Positions 1-7,552 of a DNA stretch of 64,000 bases are shown here, one piece after another. The DNA is from Deltaproteobacteria bacterium (GTDB lineage Bacteria; Desulfobacterota; GWC2-55-46): assembly GCA_016234935.1 (NCBI GenBank), contig JACRNL010000003.1, positions 111,409 to 175,408 of the forward strand, in the 5' to 3' direction. Positions within the stretch are counted from its first letter, which is position 1; each line of letters starts with the position of its first letter. The notes under the pieces were generated by a model, which was given only the letters and a program-made list of their open reading frames with translations, was not told the DNA's origin and searched no databases. The position numbers and the translations under genes were made by a program.

Positions 1-901
1 GAAAGACGTCTATAAGCAAGACTCTTTCTTTTCAAAGGCAGGAACCGTCTTTACCATTCATAATCTCGCCTATCAGGGGCTTTTCCCTGCGGCTCTCTAT
101 GACCTTACCGGCCTCGGCAAAGGGTTGAACCCTCTCAGAGGGCTTTTTACCCCTGAAGGGCTTGAGTTCTGGGGAAAGGTCAGCTGCCTGAAGGCGGGCA
201 TCGTCTATTCGGACGTGATAACGACCGTCAGCAGGACATACGCACTGGAGATGCAGACCACAGACTACGGCTGCGGCCTTGAAGGGGTGCTGAAGGAAAG
301 AAAAGACGACCTCCACGGCATCGTGAACGGGGTGGATTACGACGAGTGGGATCCGGCGGAGGATACGCTCATCCCGGCGAACTATTCGCCGGACGATTTA
401 ACCGGCAAGGCCGTCTGTAAAAAAGAGCTTTTGAAAAAGTTCGGCCTGACGGTGAAGGCGTCAACGCCGGTTATCGGCATGGTCTCAAGGTTCACCCATC
501 AGAAGGGGTTTGACCTCGTTGCCGAGGCCGCGCCGGACATCATGAAGCTCGGCGCGGCGGTGGTAATCCTCGGCACGGGCGAGAAGAAGTATCAGCTCGT
601 CGCGGAGGGGCTCGCCGCGGCCTATCCCGGAAGGTTTGCCGTTAACGCGGCCTTTGACAACGCGCTGGCGCATCTCATAGAGGCGGGCAGCGACATCTTT
701 CTCATGCCGTCCCTTTATGAGCCGTGCGGGCTTAACCAGATTTACAGCCTCAAATACGGGACTGTCCCGGTAGTCCGCGCAACGGGCGGGCTTGAAGACA
801 CCGTGAAGGCATATCCTCTGCCGGGCGCGACCGGCTTTAAATTCAAGGAATATGAGGCCCCGGCGCTTGTTAAAAAGGTCAAAGAGGCCGAAACCGCATA
901 A
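1..901 (+). CDS. glgA: glycogen synthase, 3' part (5' end outside window)
   Basis: Transfers glucose from ADP-glucose (or UDP-glucose) to growing glycogen in the cytoplasm; GT5 family. The frame is open from base 2, and its first residues include the family signature TVFTIHNLAYQGLFP, so the gene begins upstream of the window. The C-terminal Rossmann domain shows GMVSRFTHQKGFD and the nucleotide-sugar motif EPCGLNQIYSLKYGTVPVV followed by ATGGLEDTV. The protein stops about 40-45 residues earlier than usual: the terminal helix that normally carries the W..L and FSW motifs is missing, and I found no continuation in the other two frames downstream. The stretch GKGLNPLRG replaces a shorter family loop and coincides with an 18-nt palindromic repeat at 122-157. 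Family assignment is secure; whether the truncated enzyme is active is unknown. Confidence 0.93.
   Translation, partial: KDVYKQDSFFSKAGTVFTIHNLAYQGLFPAALYDLTGLGKGLNPLRGLFTPEGLEFWGKVSCLKAGIVYSDVITTVSRTYALEMQTTDYGCGLEGVLKERKDDLHGIVNGVDYDEWDPAEDTLIPANYSPDDLTGKAVCKKELLKKFGLTVKASTPVIGMVSRFTHQKGFDLVAEAAPDIMKLGAAVVILGTGEKKYQLVAEGLAAAYPGRFAVNAAFDNALAHLIEAGSDIFLMPSLYEPCGLNQIYSLKYGTVPVVRATGGLEDTVKAYPLPGATGFKFKEYEAPALVKKVKEAETA
122..166. repeat. 18-nt palindromic repeat inside glgA
   Basis: Two adjacent 18-nt units starting at 122 and 140 (GGGTTGAACCCTCTCAGA, then a diverged copy), with a third partial unit at 158. Each unit holds a small palindrome. The period is exactly six codons, so the frame is kept. 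The second unit may be native GlgA sequence (FTPEGLEF is family-like), so only about one unit looks inserted. Confidence 0.5.
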
Positions 902-1034
902 TAGCGCACCATCCGAAAAAAACCGCAAGAAGGCCGTAGGGAAAAACGCCTAAAAATTAGGCAAACCTGCCTTAAAAACCCGCAATCTCAAGCGCCGATA
1001 CACGTCGGCGCCGCCAAAACAGGTGAAAATATGA

Positions 1035-1050
1035 TGGCATTAATCTTGCT
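1035..1050 (+). promoter_or_regulatory. sigma-54 promoter of the ANTAR regulator
   Basis: TGGCATTAATCTTGCT has GG at 1036-1037 and GC at 1048-1049 with exactly 10 bases between, the -24/-12 pattern of RpoN promoters. The expected transcript start, about 12 bases after the GC, is near 1061, only about 3 bases before the ATG at 1064. That would make a nearly leaderless message. The remaining gap (902-1034) holds one hairpin, GCGCCGA with TCGGCGC around 1000, and no gene. Confidence 0.65.
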
Positions 1051-1063
1051 ATTACATTAAGGC

Positions 1064-1642
1064 ATGATAAAAATAGCCATTATAGACGACAACGCTTCTG
1101 AGAGGACGGTTTTAAAAGGGCTTGCCGAGGACAGCGGCTTCACGGTAGTCGCCGAGGGGGCAAACGGGCAGGAGGCCGTGGACATATGCCGCTTGAAGTC
1201 CCCCGGTCTCGTGATAATGGACGTGAAGATGCCGGTGAAGGACGGTATCGAGGCGGCGGCTGAGATAAGCAGGCTGTGCCCCACGCCCGTGGTGCTCCTT
1301 ACCGCCAGCGACGATGAAGACACCATAACCCGGGCCGTAGAGGCCGGGGTCATGGGCTATCTGGTAAAGCCGGTCAGGCAGGAAGATATCACCCCCGCGA
1401 TAAAGCTGGCCATGTCGCGCTTTCTTGAGTTCGAGATGCTCAAGAGGGAGAACCGCGACCTTAAAAACACCCTTCAGGCAAGAAAGGCCATTGAAAAGGC
1501 AAAGGGGCTCCTTATGGAAAAAGAAGGGCTCTCGGAGGCCGCGGCATTCGCGAGGATACGGAAGATAAGCATGGACAGGCGCCAGTCCATGACCGACATA
1601 GCCGAGATAATCATCACCGCCCTTGAGGACAAAAAGGTGTGA
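1064..1642 (+). CDS. response regulator with ANTAR RNA-binding output domain
   Basis: 192 residues. The N-terminal receiver has the acidic pair D8/D9, phospho-acceptor D53 (LVIMDVKMP), T80 and K102. A coiled linker (LKRENRDLKN) leads into a C-terminal ANTAR domain of about 55 residues (ARKAIEKAKGLLMEKEGLSEAAAF...ISMDRRQSMTDIAEII). ANTAR proteins bind paired hairpins with hexanucleotide loops in nascent RNA and prevent termination, often in nitrogen-use operons. Its position beside amtB/glnB/nirB and a sigma-54 promoter suggests nitrogen control, with the leader at 2565-2690 as a candidate target. No sensor kinase is adjacent. There is no good Shine-Dalgarno sequence, consistent with the predicted very short 5' end. 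Family call is firm; target is inference. Confidence 0.92.
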   Translation: MIKIAIIDDNASERTVLKGLAEDSGFTVVAEGANGQEAVDICRLKSPGLVIMDVKMPVKDGIEAAAEISRLCPTPVVLLTASDDEDTITRAVEAGVMGYLVKPVRQEDITPAIKLAMSRFLEFEMLKRENRDLKNTLQARKAIEKAKGLLMEKEGLSEAAAFARIRKISMDRRQSMTDIAEIIITALEDKKV

Positions 1643-1695
1643 CGCCCGGCGAAGGGCGTTGAACAAGAATACCGCTTCAACATGGAGATAAAGAA

Positions 1696-2442
1696 ATGTC
1701 CAAGGTGCTTGTAATCCAGCACGTCGCGTGCGAGGGGCTGGGGATTATCGAACCGGAATTGAAAAAATACGGCCTCAAAGCGGACTTCCTGAAGGTCTTT
1801 AAGAACGCAAGCCTCCCGCGCAGGATACCGCAGGGATACGGCGCGCTCATCGTCCTTGGCGGGCCGATGGGTGTCTATGAGGACGGCGTTTACCCCTTCA
1901 TAAAGGACGAGCTTAACCTGCTGGAATCCGCTTTAAAGACGGACCTGCCGATCCTCGGCGTGTGCCTGGGCTCGCAGATGCTGGCAAAGGCCGCCGGGGC
2001 GGATGTCTACAAGGGCAAGGCAAAGGAGATAGGCTGGTATAAGGCAGAGCTTGCAGGCGAAGGCATGAAAGACAGGCTGTTTCTTGGCATGCCGGAGGAG
2101 TTCACCGTGTTCCAGTGGCACGGCGACACCTTTGACCTGCCAAAAGGGGCGGTAAATCTCGCAAGTTCAAAGCTCTTTAAAAATCAGGCCATCCGCGTGG
2201 GCAGGAACGCCTATGGCCTTCAGTTTCACCTTGAGGTCACAGAGAAGATGATAGGCGAGTGGATAGAGGTGAATGCCGGGGAGTTAAAGTCTCTTAAAGG
2301 CTTTATAGACCCCGATGAAATACTCAAGGAGACCCCGAAGCGGATAGACGCCCTCAAAAGGCACGGCGCCGCGGTTATTTCGCGGTTTTTAAGGGCTGTT
2401 GCAACCGGCTGCGAGGTCTGCGGACAGGCGCATCAGCGTTGA
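1696..2442 (+). CDS. class I glutamine amidotransferase (GMP synthase-like)
   Basis: 248 residues forming a single GATase-1 domain. It has the oxyanion strand GGPMGVYED (55-63), the nucleophile elbow GVCLGSQ with C90, and the catalytic H178/E180 in LQFHLEV, so a complete Cys-His-Glu triad. It should release ammonia from glutamine. There is no synthetase domain, so the acceptor is unknown; stand-alone homologues are often annotated only as GMP synthase-like. GGAGAT lies about 6 bases before the ATG. It sits 53 bases after the ANTAR regulator and may be co-transcribed from the sigma-54 promoter at 1035. The last residues (CEVCGQAHQR) carry a CxxC. Confidence 0.88.
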   Translation: MSKVLVIQHVACEGLGIIEPELKKYGLKADFLKVFKNASLPRRIPQGYGALIVLGGPMGVYEDGVYPFIKDELNLLESALKTDLPILGVCLGSQMLAKAAGADVYKGKAKEIGWYKAELAGEGMKDRLFLGMPEEFTVFQWHGDTFDLPKGAVNLASSKLFKNQAIRVGRNAYGLQFHLEVTEKMIGEWIEVNAGELKSLKGFIDPDEILKETPKRIDALKRHGAAVISRFLRAVATGCEVCGQAHQR

Positions 2443-2538
2443 TGCATTTATGGGCAGGCGCTGGTTAAAACAGAGGCACAAACAGCACGCTCGCGGCGTA
2501 AAAGCATGAAAATGGCTTAAAAACGGCATAGAAACCCT

Positions 2539-2554
2539 TGGCATATAAATTGCT
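2539..2554 (+). promoter_or_regulatory. sigma-54 promoter upstream of the porin-amtB cluster
   Basis: TGGCATATAAATTGCT: GG at 2540-2541, GC at 2552-2553, 10-base spacing, with the favoured TTGC at -12. Predicted transcript start is near 2565, about 180 bases before the porin ATG, so the message would have a long leader. An NtrC-family activator with GAFTGA is encoded at 11590-13017. Confidence 0.8.
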
Positions 2555-2576
2555 AATCTAATATAGTGCTGCATGA

Positions 2577-2628
2577 GGTTACAGGGTGGTAACCGGTTTT
2601 GCAGGGGCAGTTCCAAGCCTGCCCCTGC
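2577..2628 (+). promoter_or_regulatory. leader hairpins, first with ANTAR-type hexaloop
   Basis: Hairpin 1 is GGTTAC (2577-2582) paired with GTAACC (2589-2594), with the six-base loop AGGGTG: A at loop position 1 and G at position 4, the rule described for ANTAR RNA targets. Hairpin 2 has a 10-bp perfect stem (2601-2610 with 2619-2628) and an 8-base loop that does not obey the rule. Both lie between the sigma-54 start and a terminator-like hairpin. The regulator at 1064 is the obvious candidate ligand; binding is inferred. Confidence 0.55.
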
Positions 2629-2654
2629 GTAAGATTATTTAGAAGAAAGGCAAC

Positions 2655-2690
2655 GGCGCCTTTTCCTGAAGAAAGGGGGGCGCCATTTTT
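2655..2690 (+). terminator. leader terminator upstream of the porin gene
   Basis: GGCGCC at 2655-2660 pairs with GGCGCC at 2679-2684, extended by pyrimidine/purine-rich inner arms, and is followed by ATTTTTGTT. It lies in the untranslated leader 54 bases before the porin ATG, the position expected for transcription attenuation. Confidence 0.6.
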
Positions 2691-2743
2691 GTTCCCCCTG
2701 ATGTGACTGCATTAAAAAAAAACAGCAGAGGGAGGCAGCGAAT

Positions 2744-3547
2744 ATGAAAAGACTCGTAGCATCACTGACAGCGGCAACGGCAATTTTTGTTTCCATTGGC
2801 GCGCTGGATTTGGCCCAGGCCACGCCGTCAACGACCTACTGGACGCCTGCGACCACCGACGTCCAGGCCTACAAGGTCGTGCACATCGGCATAGACAACT
2901 ACTTTACGCTCGGCAGGAAGAACGACAGGGGCTCTTTGCCGACTGACGTCGGCCTGACCGTCGGAGTGCTTCCGTATGAAAAGCTCCAGATGGAGGTCGG
3001 CCTGGACTGGCAGGAGGCGACGACCGATCCGCTGAGCTTCAACGCCAAGCTCGGCACGCCTGAGGGCACGCTCTTTGACGGCTCTCCGGCCTTGAACGTC
3101 GGCATTTTTAACGTTGGAACCGATAGAAAGGTCCAGGTGGACGAGATAGGCTTGCTCCGGACCGATTTCAATATCGCCCACGTGATGGTCGGAAAGACCC
3201 TGCCTTCAAACCTCGGAAGGCTTTTTGCAGGCGTGTATCATGGAAATGGCAAAACGCTCGTTAACAGGGACGGAAAGGCTAAGAACAACGGCTACATGGT
3301 CGGCTGGGACAAGGGCGTTGATAAAACAAAGGACAAAGACGGCAATGAATACTCCAAATGGGTCTTTGCCGCGGACTGGGCGAGCGGCAAGAACGCCATC
3401 GGCGGCGGCGGAGTGGGCATATACCACTACTTCACAAAGGACATCTCGCTCCTGACCGGCCCGGTGTGGCTTAACGACCCGGCCGTTGCCAGCCCGAACG
3501 CAAATGCCAAGTGGGTCTGGACTACGCAGCTTGACATCAACTACTGA
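2744..3547 (+). CDS. outer-membrane beta-barrel protein (porin-like)
   Basis: 267 residues. A signal peptide (MKRLVASLTAATAIFVSIGALDLAQA, cleaved near residue 26) is followed by alternating hydrophobic/polar segments typical of beta strands (DVGLTVGVLPYEKLQMEVGLDW, KWVFAADWASGKN, VWTTQLDINY), ending in an aromatic residue as outer-membrane barrels do. I do not recognise a named family. It is first after the sigma-54 promoter and leader attenuator and lies 281 bases upstream of amtB, so a role in letting ammonium or another small nitrogen source cross the outer membrane is plausible but inferred. GAGGGAGGCAGCG precedes the ATG. Confidence 0.75.
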   Translation: MKRLVASLTAATAIFVSIGALDLAQATPSTTYWTPATTDVQAYKVVHIGIDNYFTLGRKNDRGSLPTDVGLTVGVLPYEKLQMEVGLDWQEATTDPLSFNAKLGTPEGTLFDGSPALNVGIFNVGTDRKVQVDEIGLLRTDFNIAHVMVGKTLPSNLGRLFAGVYHGNGKTLVNRDGKAKNNGYMVGWDKGVDKTKDKDGNEYSKWVFAADWASGKNAIGGGGVGIYHYFTKDISLLTGPVWLNDPAVASPNANAKWVWTTQLDINY

Positions 3548-3628
3548 GAAGACCGGAGCTTTAGTGTCGGGTCTTGACAGTAGAAACAGGGCTTTAGTCC
3601 TCCCCCGTAAAGGGGGAGGAGAAAAAAA

Positions 3629-3712
3629 TCGTAGTGCGAGATTTTAGTCTCGCTTGCTGCAATCAAGCAAGGAAGCGGCAAAAACAGCGAGGCTGAAGCC
3701 TCGCACCACGAT
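3629..3712. repeat. dispersed inverted repeat (TCGTAGTGCGAG family)
   Basis: The left arm beginning ATCGTAGTGCGAGA and the right arm ending CCTCGCACCACGAT form an imperfect long hairpin with nested GCGAGA/TCTCGC pairs. A related element lies at 15170-15252. It occupies part of the 281-bp gap between the porin and amtB; the rest holds a GGGGGAGGA-type short palindrome near 3600 and the next repeat. Confidence 0.6.
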
Positions 3713-3751
3713 ATATGACTCTTGACAACACAGTTGCTCCCCCGATAGAAA

Positions 3752-3800
3752 CCCTCGATAAAAGTATTCGAGGGCAGGCTGTTCGAGGGCAAGGTTGTGA
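3752..3800. repeat. family A repeat (GAGGGCAGGC) upstream of amtB
   Basis: CCCCCGATAGAAACCCTCGA and GTATTCGAGGGCAGGC followed by TTCGAGGGCAAGG. The same words recur in the groES-groEL gap and before dnaX. It ends just before the amtB ribosome-binding site. Confidence 0.65.
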
Positions 3801-3828
3801 AAAGGATAACAGGAGGAGGCAATTTTAA

Positions 3829-5412
3829 ATGAAACGCTCAATGAGCATTTTTTTAATAGTAATGGGTCTTTTGTTTTCTTCAATCGTCCTGTTTTCAGGG
3901 GCGCGCGCGTTTGCGGACAGCCCTGCTTCAGATCCGTCCGGCGCGATGACAGGCACTGCGGCTGACGTCGTCGGAGCCACCTCCGGCGCGCCAACGGCGG
4001 ACGACCTTAAAAATTTAGCGGCGAGCGAGCCGCTTGCCGCGAAGCTCGCAGACGTGGTCGGCCACAACAGGATCGCCATAAACGTCGCATGGACGCTCGT
4101 GTGCGCCTTTCTCGTCATGTTCATGCAGGCAGGGTTCGCAATGGCCGAGACCGGCTTTACCCAGGCAAAGAACGCCGGCCACACAATGGCCATGAACTTC
4201 ATGGTCTATGTCCTCGGCATGCTCGGCTACTGGGTGTGCGGCTTCGCCCTGCAGATGGGCGGGGTGGGAGGAGTGGCTTCCCTTGGCGGCGCTACGGCGC
4301 TCTCAAACGAATTCACGGTGCATCTTTTCGGGAAGGACTTCGGCCTTTTCGGCACGACCGGGTTTTTTCTCTCAGGCATATCGTATGACGCGGTGATATT
4401 CACCGTATTCATCTTTCAGATGGTCTTCATGGACACTACCGCGACCATACCGACGGGTTCAATGGCTGAGAGATGGACGTTCAAGTCATTCGTAGTTTAC
4501 GGTTTTTTCATCTCGGCGATTGTCTATCCGCTCTACGCGAACTGGGTCTGGGGCGGCGGGTGGCTCTCTTTGCTTGGCAAGAACTTCGGCCTGGGCCACG
4601 GCCATCTTGATTTCGCGGGATCGTCCGTTGTCCACATGACGGGCGGCGTGGCCGCCCTTGCCGGGGCCATGGTGCTTGGGCCGAGGCTCGGCAAATTCAG
4701 GCCTGACGGCAAGCCTGTAGCAATCCCAGGCCATCACATCCCGATGGCTATCGTGGGCTGCTTCATCCTCGCCTTCGGCTGGTTCGGCTTTAACGCGGGG
4801 TCAACCCTTGCGGCAGGGGACTTGAGGATAGGCGTCGTCGCCACCAACACCATGCTCGCCGGAGGCGCGGCGGCATTTTCTTCGATGATGTATATGTGGT
4901 TTCGCTACGGCAAGCCAGACATATCAATGTCTGCCAACGGCATGCTCGCGGGCCTTGTCGCCATCACGGCGCCCTGCGCCTTCGTGAACTCGGTCTCCGC
5001 CGTCATCATAGGGCTTGTCGCAGGGGTGCTCGTCTGCCTGAGCGTGGTTTTTATTGAACAGAAGATGAAGGTAGACGACCCTGTCGGCGCTATCTCGGTG
5101 CACGGCGTCAACGGCGCATGGGGTGTGCTGGCGCTCGGCCTGTTTGCGGACGGCACTTACGGCGGCGGCCTTAACGGGGTTGACGGCGCGGTCAGGGGGC
5201 TTTTTTACGGCGACGCTTCCCAGCTTGCCGCGCAGTTTATAGGCGTCGTTACAAATATAATCTTCGTCTTTGTCGTAATGTATGTGTTCTTCAAGGTTCT
5301 CAATAAGATCACCCCGTTAAGGGTTCCGAAGGATCAGGAGATAGAAGGGCTCGACCAGCATGAGGTCGCCGTCACGGCGTATCCTGACTTTCAAATAAAA
5401 AAGACGCATTGA
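3829..5412 (+). CDS. amtB: ammonium transporter AmtB (first copy)
   Basis: 527 residues. Carries ammonium/ammonia across the inner membrane as a trimer. A signal peptide (to about residue 30) and a periplasmic stretch of about 50 residues precede the eleven-helix Amt core. Family landmarks include FMQAGFAMAETGFTQAKNAGH, the pore-histidine region SSVVHMTGGVAALAGAMVLGPR, FGWFGFNAGS, and a second histidine in AISVHGVNGAWGVLALGLF. The cytoplasmic tail is short. A strong AGGAGGAGG lies 9 bases before the ATG. glnB and a second amtB follow, the usual arrangement in which PII blocks Amt under nitrogen plenty. The extended N-terminus makes it longer than E. coli AmtB (428 residues). Confidence 0.97.
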   Translation: MKRSMSIFLIVMGLLFSSIVLFSGARAFADSPASDPSGAMTGTAADVVGATSGAPTADDLKNLAASEPLAAKLADVVGHNRIAINVAWTLVCAFLVMFMQAGFAMAETGFTQAKNAGHTMAMNFMVYVLGMLGYWVCGFALQMGGVGGVASLGGATALSNEFTVHLFGKDFGLFGTTGFFLSGISYDAVIFTVFIFQMVFMDTTATIPTGSMAERWTFKSFVVYGFFISAIVYPLYANWVWGGGWLSLLGKNFGLGHGHLDFAGSSVVHMTGGVAALAGAMVLGPRLGKFRPDGKPVAIPGHHIPMAIVGCFILAFGWFGFNAGSTLAAGDLRIGVVATNTMLAGGAAAFSSMMYMWFRYGKPDISMSANGMLAGLVAITAPCAFVNSVSAVIIGLVAGVLVCLSVVFIEQKMKVDDPVGAISVHGVNGAWGVLALGLFADGTYGGGLNGVDGAVRGLFYGDASQLAAQFIGVVTNIIFVFVVMYVFFKVLNKITPLRVPKDQEIEGLDQHEVAVTAYPDFQIKKTH

Positions 5413-5496
5413 CCCCCGCTTAGACCCCCGCTTTAGGCACGTGAGGGCAGGCATGCGAGGGCAGGCATGCGAGGGCAGGCATGCGAGGGCAGGCGG
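5411..5496. repeat. family A repeat with four 14-bp tandem units
   Basis: Two CCCCCGCTT words are followed by four copies of the 14-mer (G[T/C]GAGGGCAGGCAT) at 5441-5496. The element starts inside the amtB stop codon (TGACCCCCGC). It fills the gap before glnB and could form several alternative hairpins in the amtB-glnB message. Confidence 0.75.
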
Positions 5497-5513
5497 TTTT
5501 TTGATGACGGTGA

Positions 5514-5870
<357 letters not shown>

Positions 5871-5984
5871 GAACGGATGCTTCATTTTCTAATGAGAGGT
5901 TAACACAGCCCCTCCGGCAGAGGGGGATTTACAAAACTGACGTAAAATAGACAAAGTTGTCTAAGAAAAAGGAGGATGACAAAG

Positions 5985-7292
5985 ATGTCAAAGAGAATAT
6001 CATCGCTGATGCTTTTGTTTTTATTGCTGCCCGTTGCCGCGCTTGCGGCGGACGCGCCAAAGGTTGACACGGGCGACACCGCGTGGGTATTGATGTCAAC
6101 CGCGCTTGTCCTCATGATGACCGCGCCTGGGCTTGCCATGTTTTACGGCGGCATGGTCAGGAAGAAAAACGTTCTGGGCACTCTCATGCAGAGCTTCATC
6201 CTGCTTTGCATGATAAGCATACAGTGGGTGATATGGGGCTATTCCGTCTCTTTCGGGCCGGACAAGGGCGGCCTGATCGGGGGCCTTGACTGGGCGTTTC
6301 TTGGCGGCGTGGGCCTTGAGCCTTACGCCGATTACGCGGGCACCATCCCGCATCAGCTGTTCATGCTGTTTCAGATGATGTTCGCGGTCATTACGCCCGC
6401 GCTCATCGCCGGCGCTTTCGCCGAGAGGATGAAGTTTTCCGCTTTTCTCATCTTTTCGCTCCTATGGACGGCGATAGTCTACGATCCCATAGCGCACTGG
6501 GTATGGGGCACGGGCGGGTGGCTGCGCAGCCTCGGCGCGCTGGACTTTGCCGGAGGCACGGTCGTTCACATAAGCTCAGGGGTCGCGGCCCTTGCCACCG
6601 CGCTGGTGCTTGGAAGGCGCAAAGGCTACATGCACGAGGTCATGATGCCGCATAACCTCCCGATGACCGTCATCGGCGCGGGGCTTCTGTGGTTCGGGTG
6701 GTTCGGGTTTAACGCGGGCAGCGCGCTTGGCGCCAACGGTCTGGCGGTGTCTACGTTCCTTGCCACGAACACGGCGGCCGCGGCCGCGGCCATCGCGTGG
6801 ATGGCCGCTGAATGGCTGCACAGGGGAAAACCCACGATACTCGGCGTGGCGTCAGGTCTCGTGGCCGGCCTTGTGGCCATCACGCCGGCATCGGGCTTTG
6901 TCGGCCCCGGCCCGGCCATTATCGTCGGTCTCAGCGCGGGCGTCATCTGCTATCTGTCGGTCAGCGTCGTTAAGCCGCTTCTTCGTTACGATGATTCGCT
7001 CGACGCATTCGGCGTGCACGGCGTAGGCGGCATGTTCGGCGCCATAGCGACCGGCCTATTCGCGTCAAAGGCCGTTAATTCCGCCGGCGCAGACGGGTTA
7101 TTTTTCGGCGGCGGCTGGTCGCTTTTGGGCAAGCAGTTCATCGCGATAGGAGCGAGCGCGGCTTATTCCTTTATACTTACCATTGTCATCCTCAAGATCG
7201 TCGACGCGTTAGTCGGGCTGAGGGTGTCGCCGGAGGAGGAGATGGAAGGGCTTGATCATTCTCAGCATAGCGAGAGCGGATACACCATGTAG
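5985..7292 (+). CDS. amtB: ammonium transporter AmtB (second copy)
   Basis: 435 residues. Signal peptide MSKRISSLMLLFLLLPVAALA, then an Amt core with APGLAMFYGGMVRKKNVLGT, FAERMKFSAFLIFSLLW, GGTVVHISSGVAALATALVLG, WFGWFGFNAGSALG and DAFGVHGVGGMFGAIATGLF, including both pore histidines. It is nearer the classic AmtB length than the first copy. An ATG at 5976 directly abuts the GGAGG and cannot use it, so the start at 5985 (9-base spacing) is preferred. A small CCCCTC/GAGGGG hairpin near 5910 sits between glnB and this gene. Confidence 0.97.
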   Translation: MSKRISSLMLLFLLLPVAALAADAPKVDTGDTAWVLMSTALVLMMTAPGLAMFYGGMVRKKNVLGTLMQSFILLCMISIQWVIWGYSVSFGPDKGGLIGGLDWAFLGGVGLEPYADYAGTIPHQLFMLFQMMFAVITPALIAGAFAERMKFSAFLIFSLLWTAIVYDPIAHWVWGTGGWLRSLGALDFAGGTVVHISSGVAALATALVLGRRKGYMHEVMMPHNLPMTVIGAGLLWFGWFGFNAGSALGANGLAVSTFLATNTAAAAAAIAWMAAEWLHRGKPTILGVASGLVAGLVAITPASGFVGPGPAIIVGLSAGVICYLSVSVVKPLLRYDDSLDAFGVHGVGGMFGAIATGLFASKAVNSAGADGLFFGGGWSLLGKQFIAIGASAAYSFILTIVILKIVDALVGLRVSPEEEMEGLDHSQHSESGYTM

Positions 7293-7341
7293 CCGTCTTT
7301 AGTCAAAAAAGATTTGCCGCATTGAAGCGGCGTTTGTACGG

Positions 7342-7377
7342 CAAAGACGCCATGTTAAAACATGGCGTCTTTGTATT
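7342..7377 (+). terminator. strong terminator after amtB
   Basis: 13-bp perfect stem CAAAGACGCCATG / CATGGCGTCTTTG (7342-7354 with 7361-7373), a TTAAAA loop, followed by TATTTTA. It closes the amtB-glnB-amtB transcription unit. Confidence 0.88.
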
Positions 7378-7380
7378 TTA

Positions 7381-7505
7381 GCAGGCTGCTGAAAAAGCCC
7401 CATCTACGTCGTTGTCCGCGTCGCTCGTCACTGCGGCGTGCCCAAAAGCACGCCTCGTTCCTCTCTCCTTGACGCCTAGTAGCTGGGGCTTTTTGAGCAG
7501 TCTGC
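7381..7505. repeat. 125-bp MITE-like repeat, copy 1
   Basis: Begins GCAGGCTGCTGAAAAAGCCC and ends with the near-perfect inverse GGGCTTTTTGAGCAGTCTGC, giving imperfect terminal inverted repeats of about 27 bp. The middle also matches copy 2 at 32836-32959 (CATCTACGTCGTTG, GCTCGTCACTGCGGCGT, CGCCTAGTAGCTGGGG). It has no coding capacity. It fills most of the gap before nirB. Confidence 0.85.
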
Positions 7506-7552
7506 CGTGAATATTTGGTTTGTCAACAATCTTTTAAGGAAAGCGGGGGAAG

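Noticed and set aside
5441..5496. Tandem 14-bp units as a CRISPR array
   Set aside because: Units are contiguous without spacers and have no cas genes nearby.
5905..5925. CCCCTC/GAGGGG hairpin before the second amtB as a terminator
   Set aside because: Followed by ATTTA rather than a T-run; more likely a short palindromic repeat or processing site.
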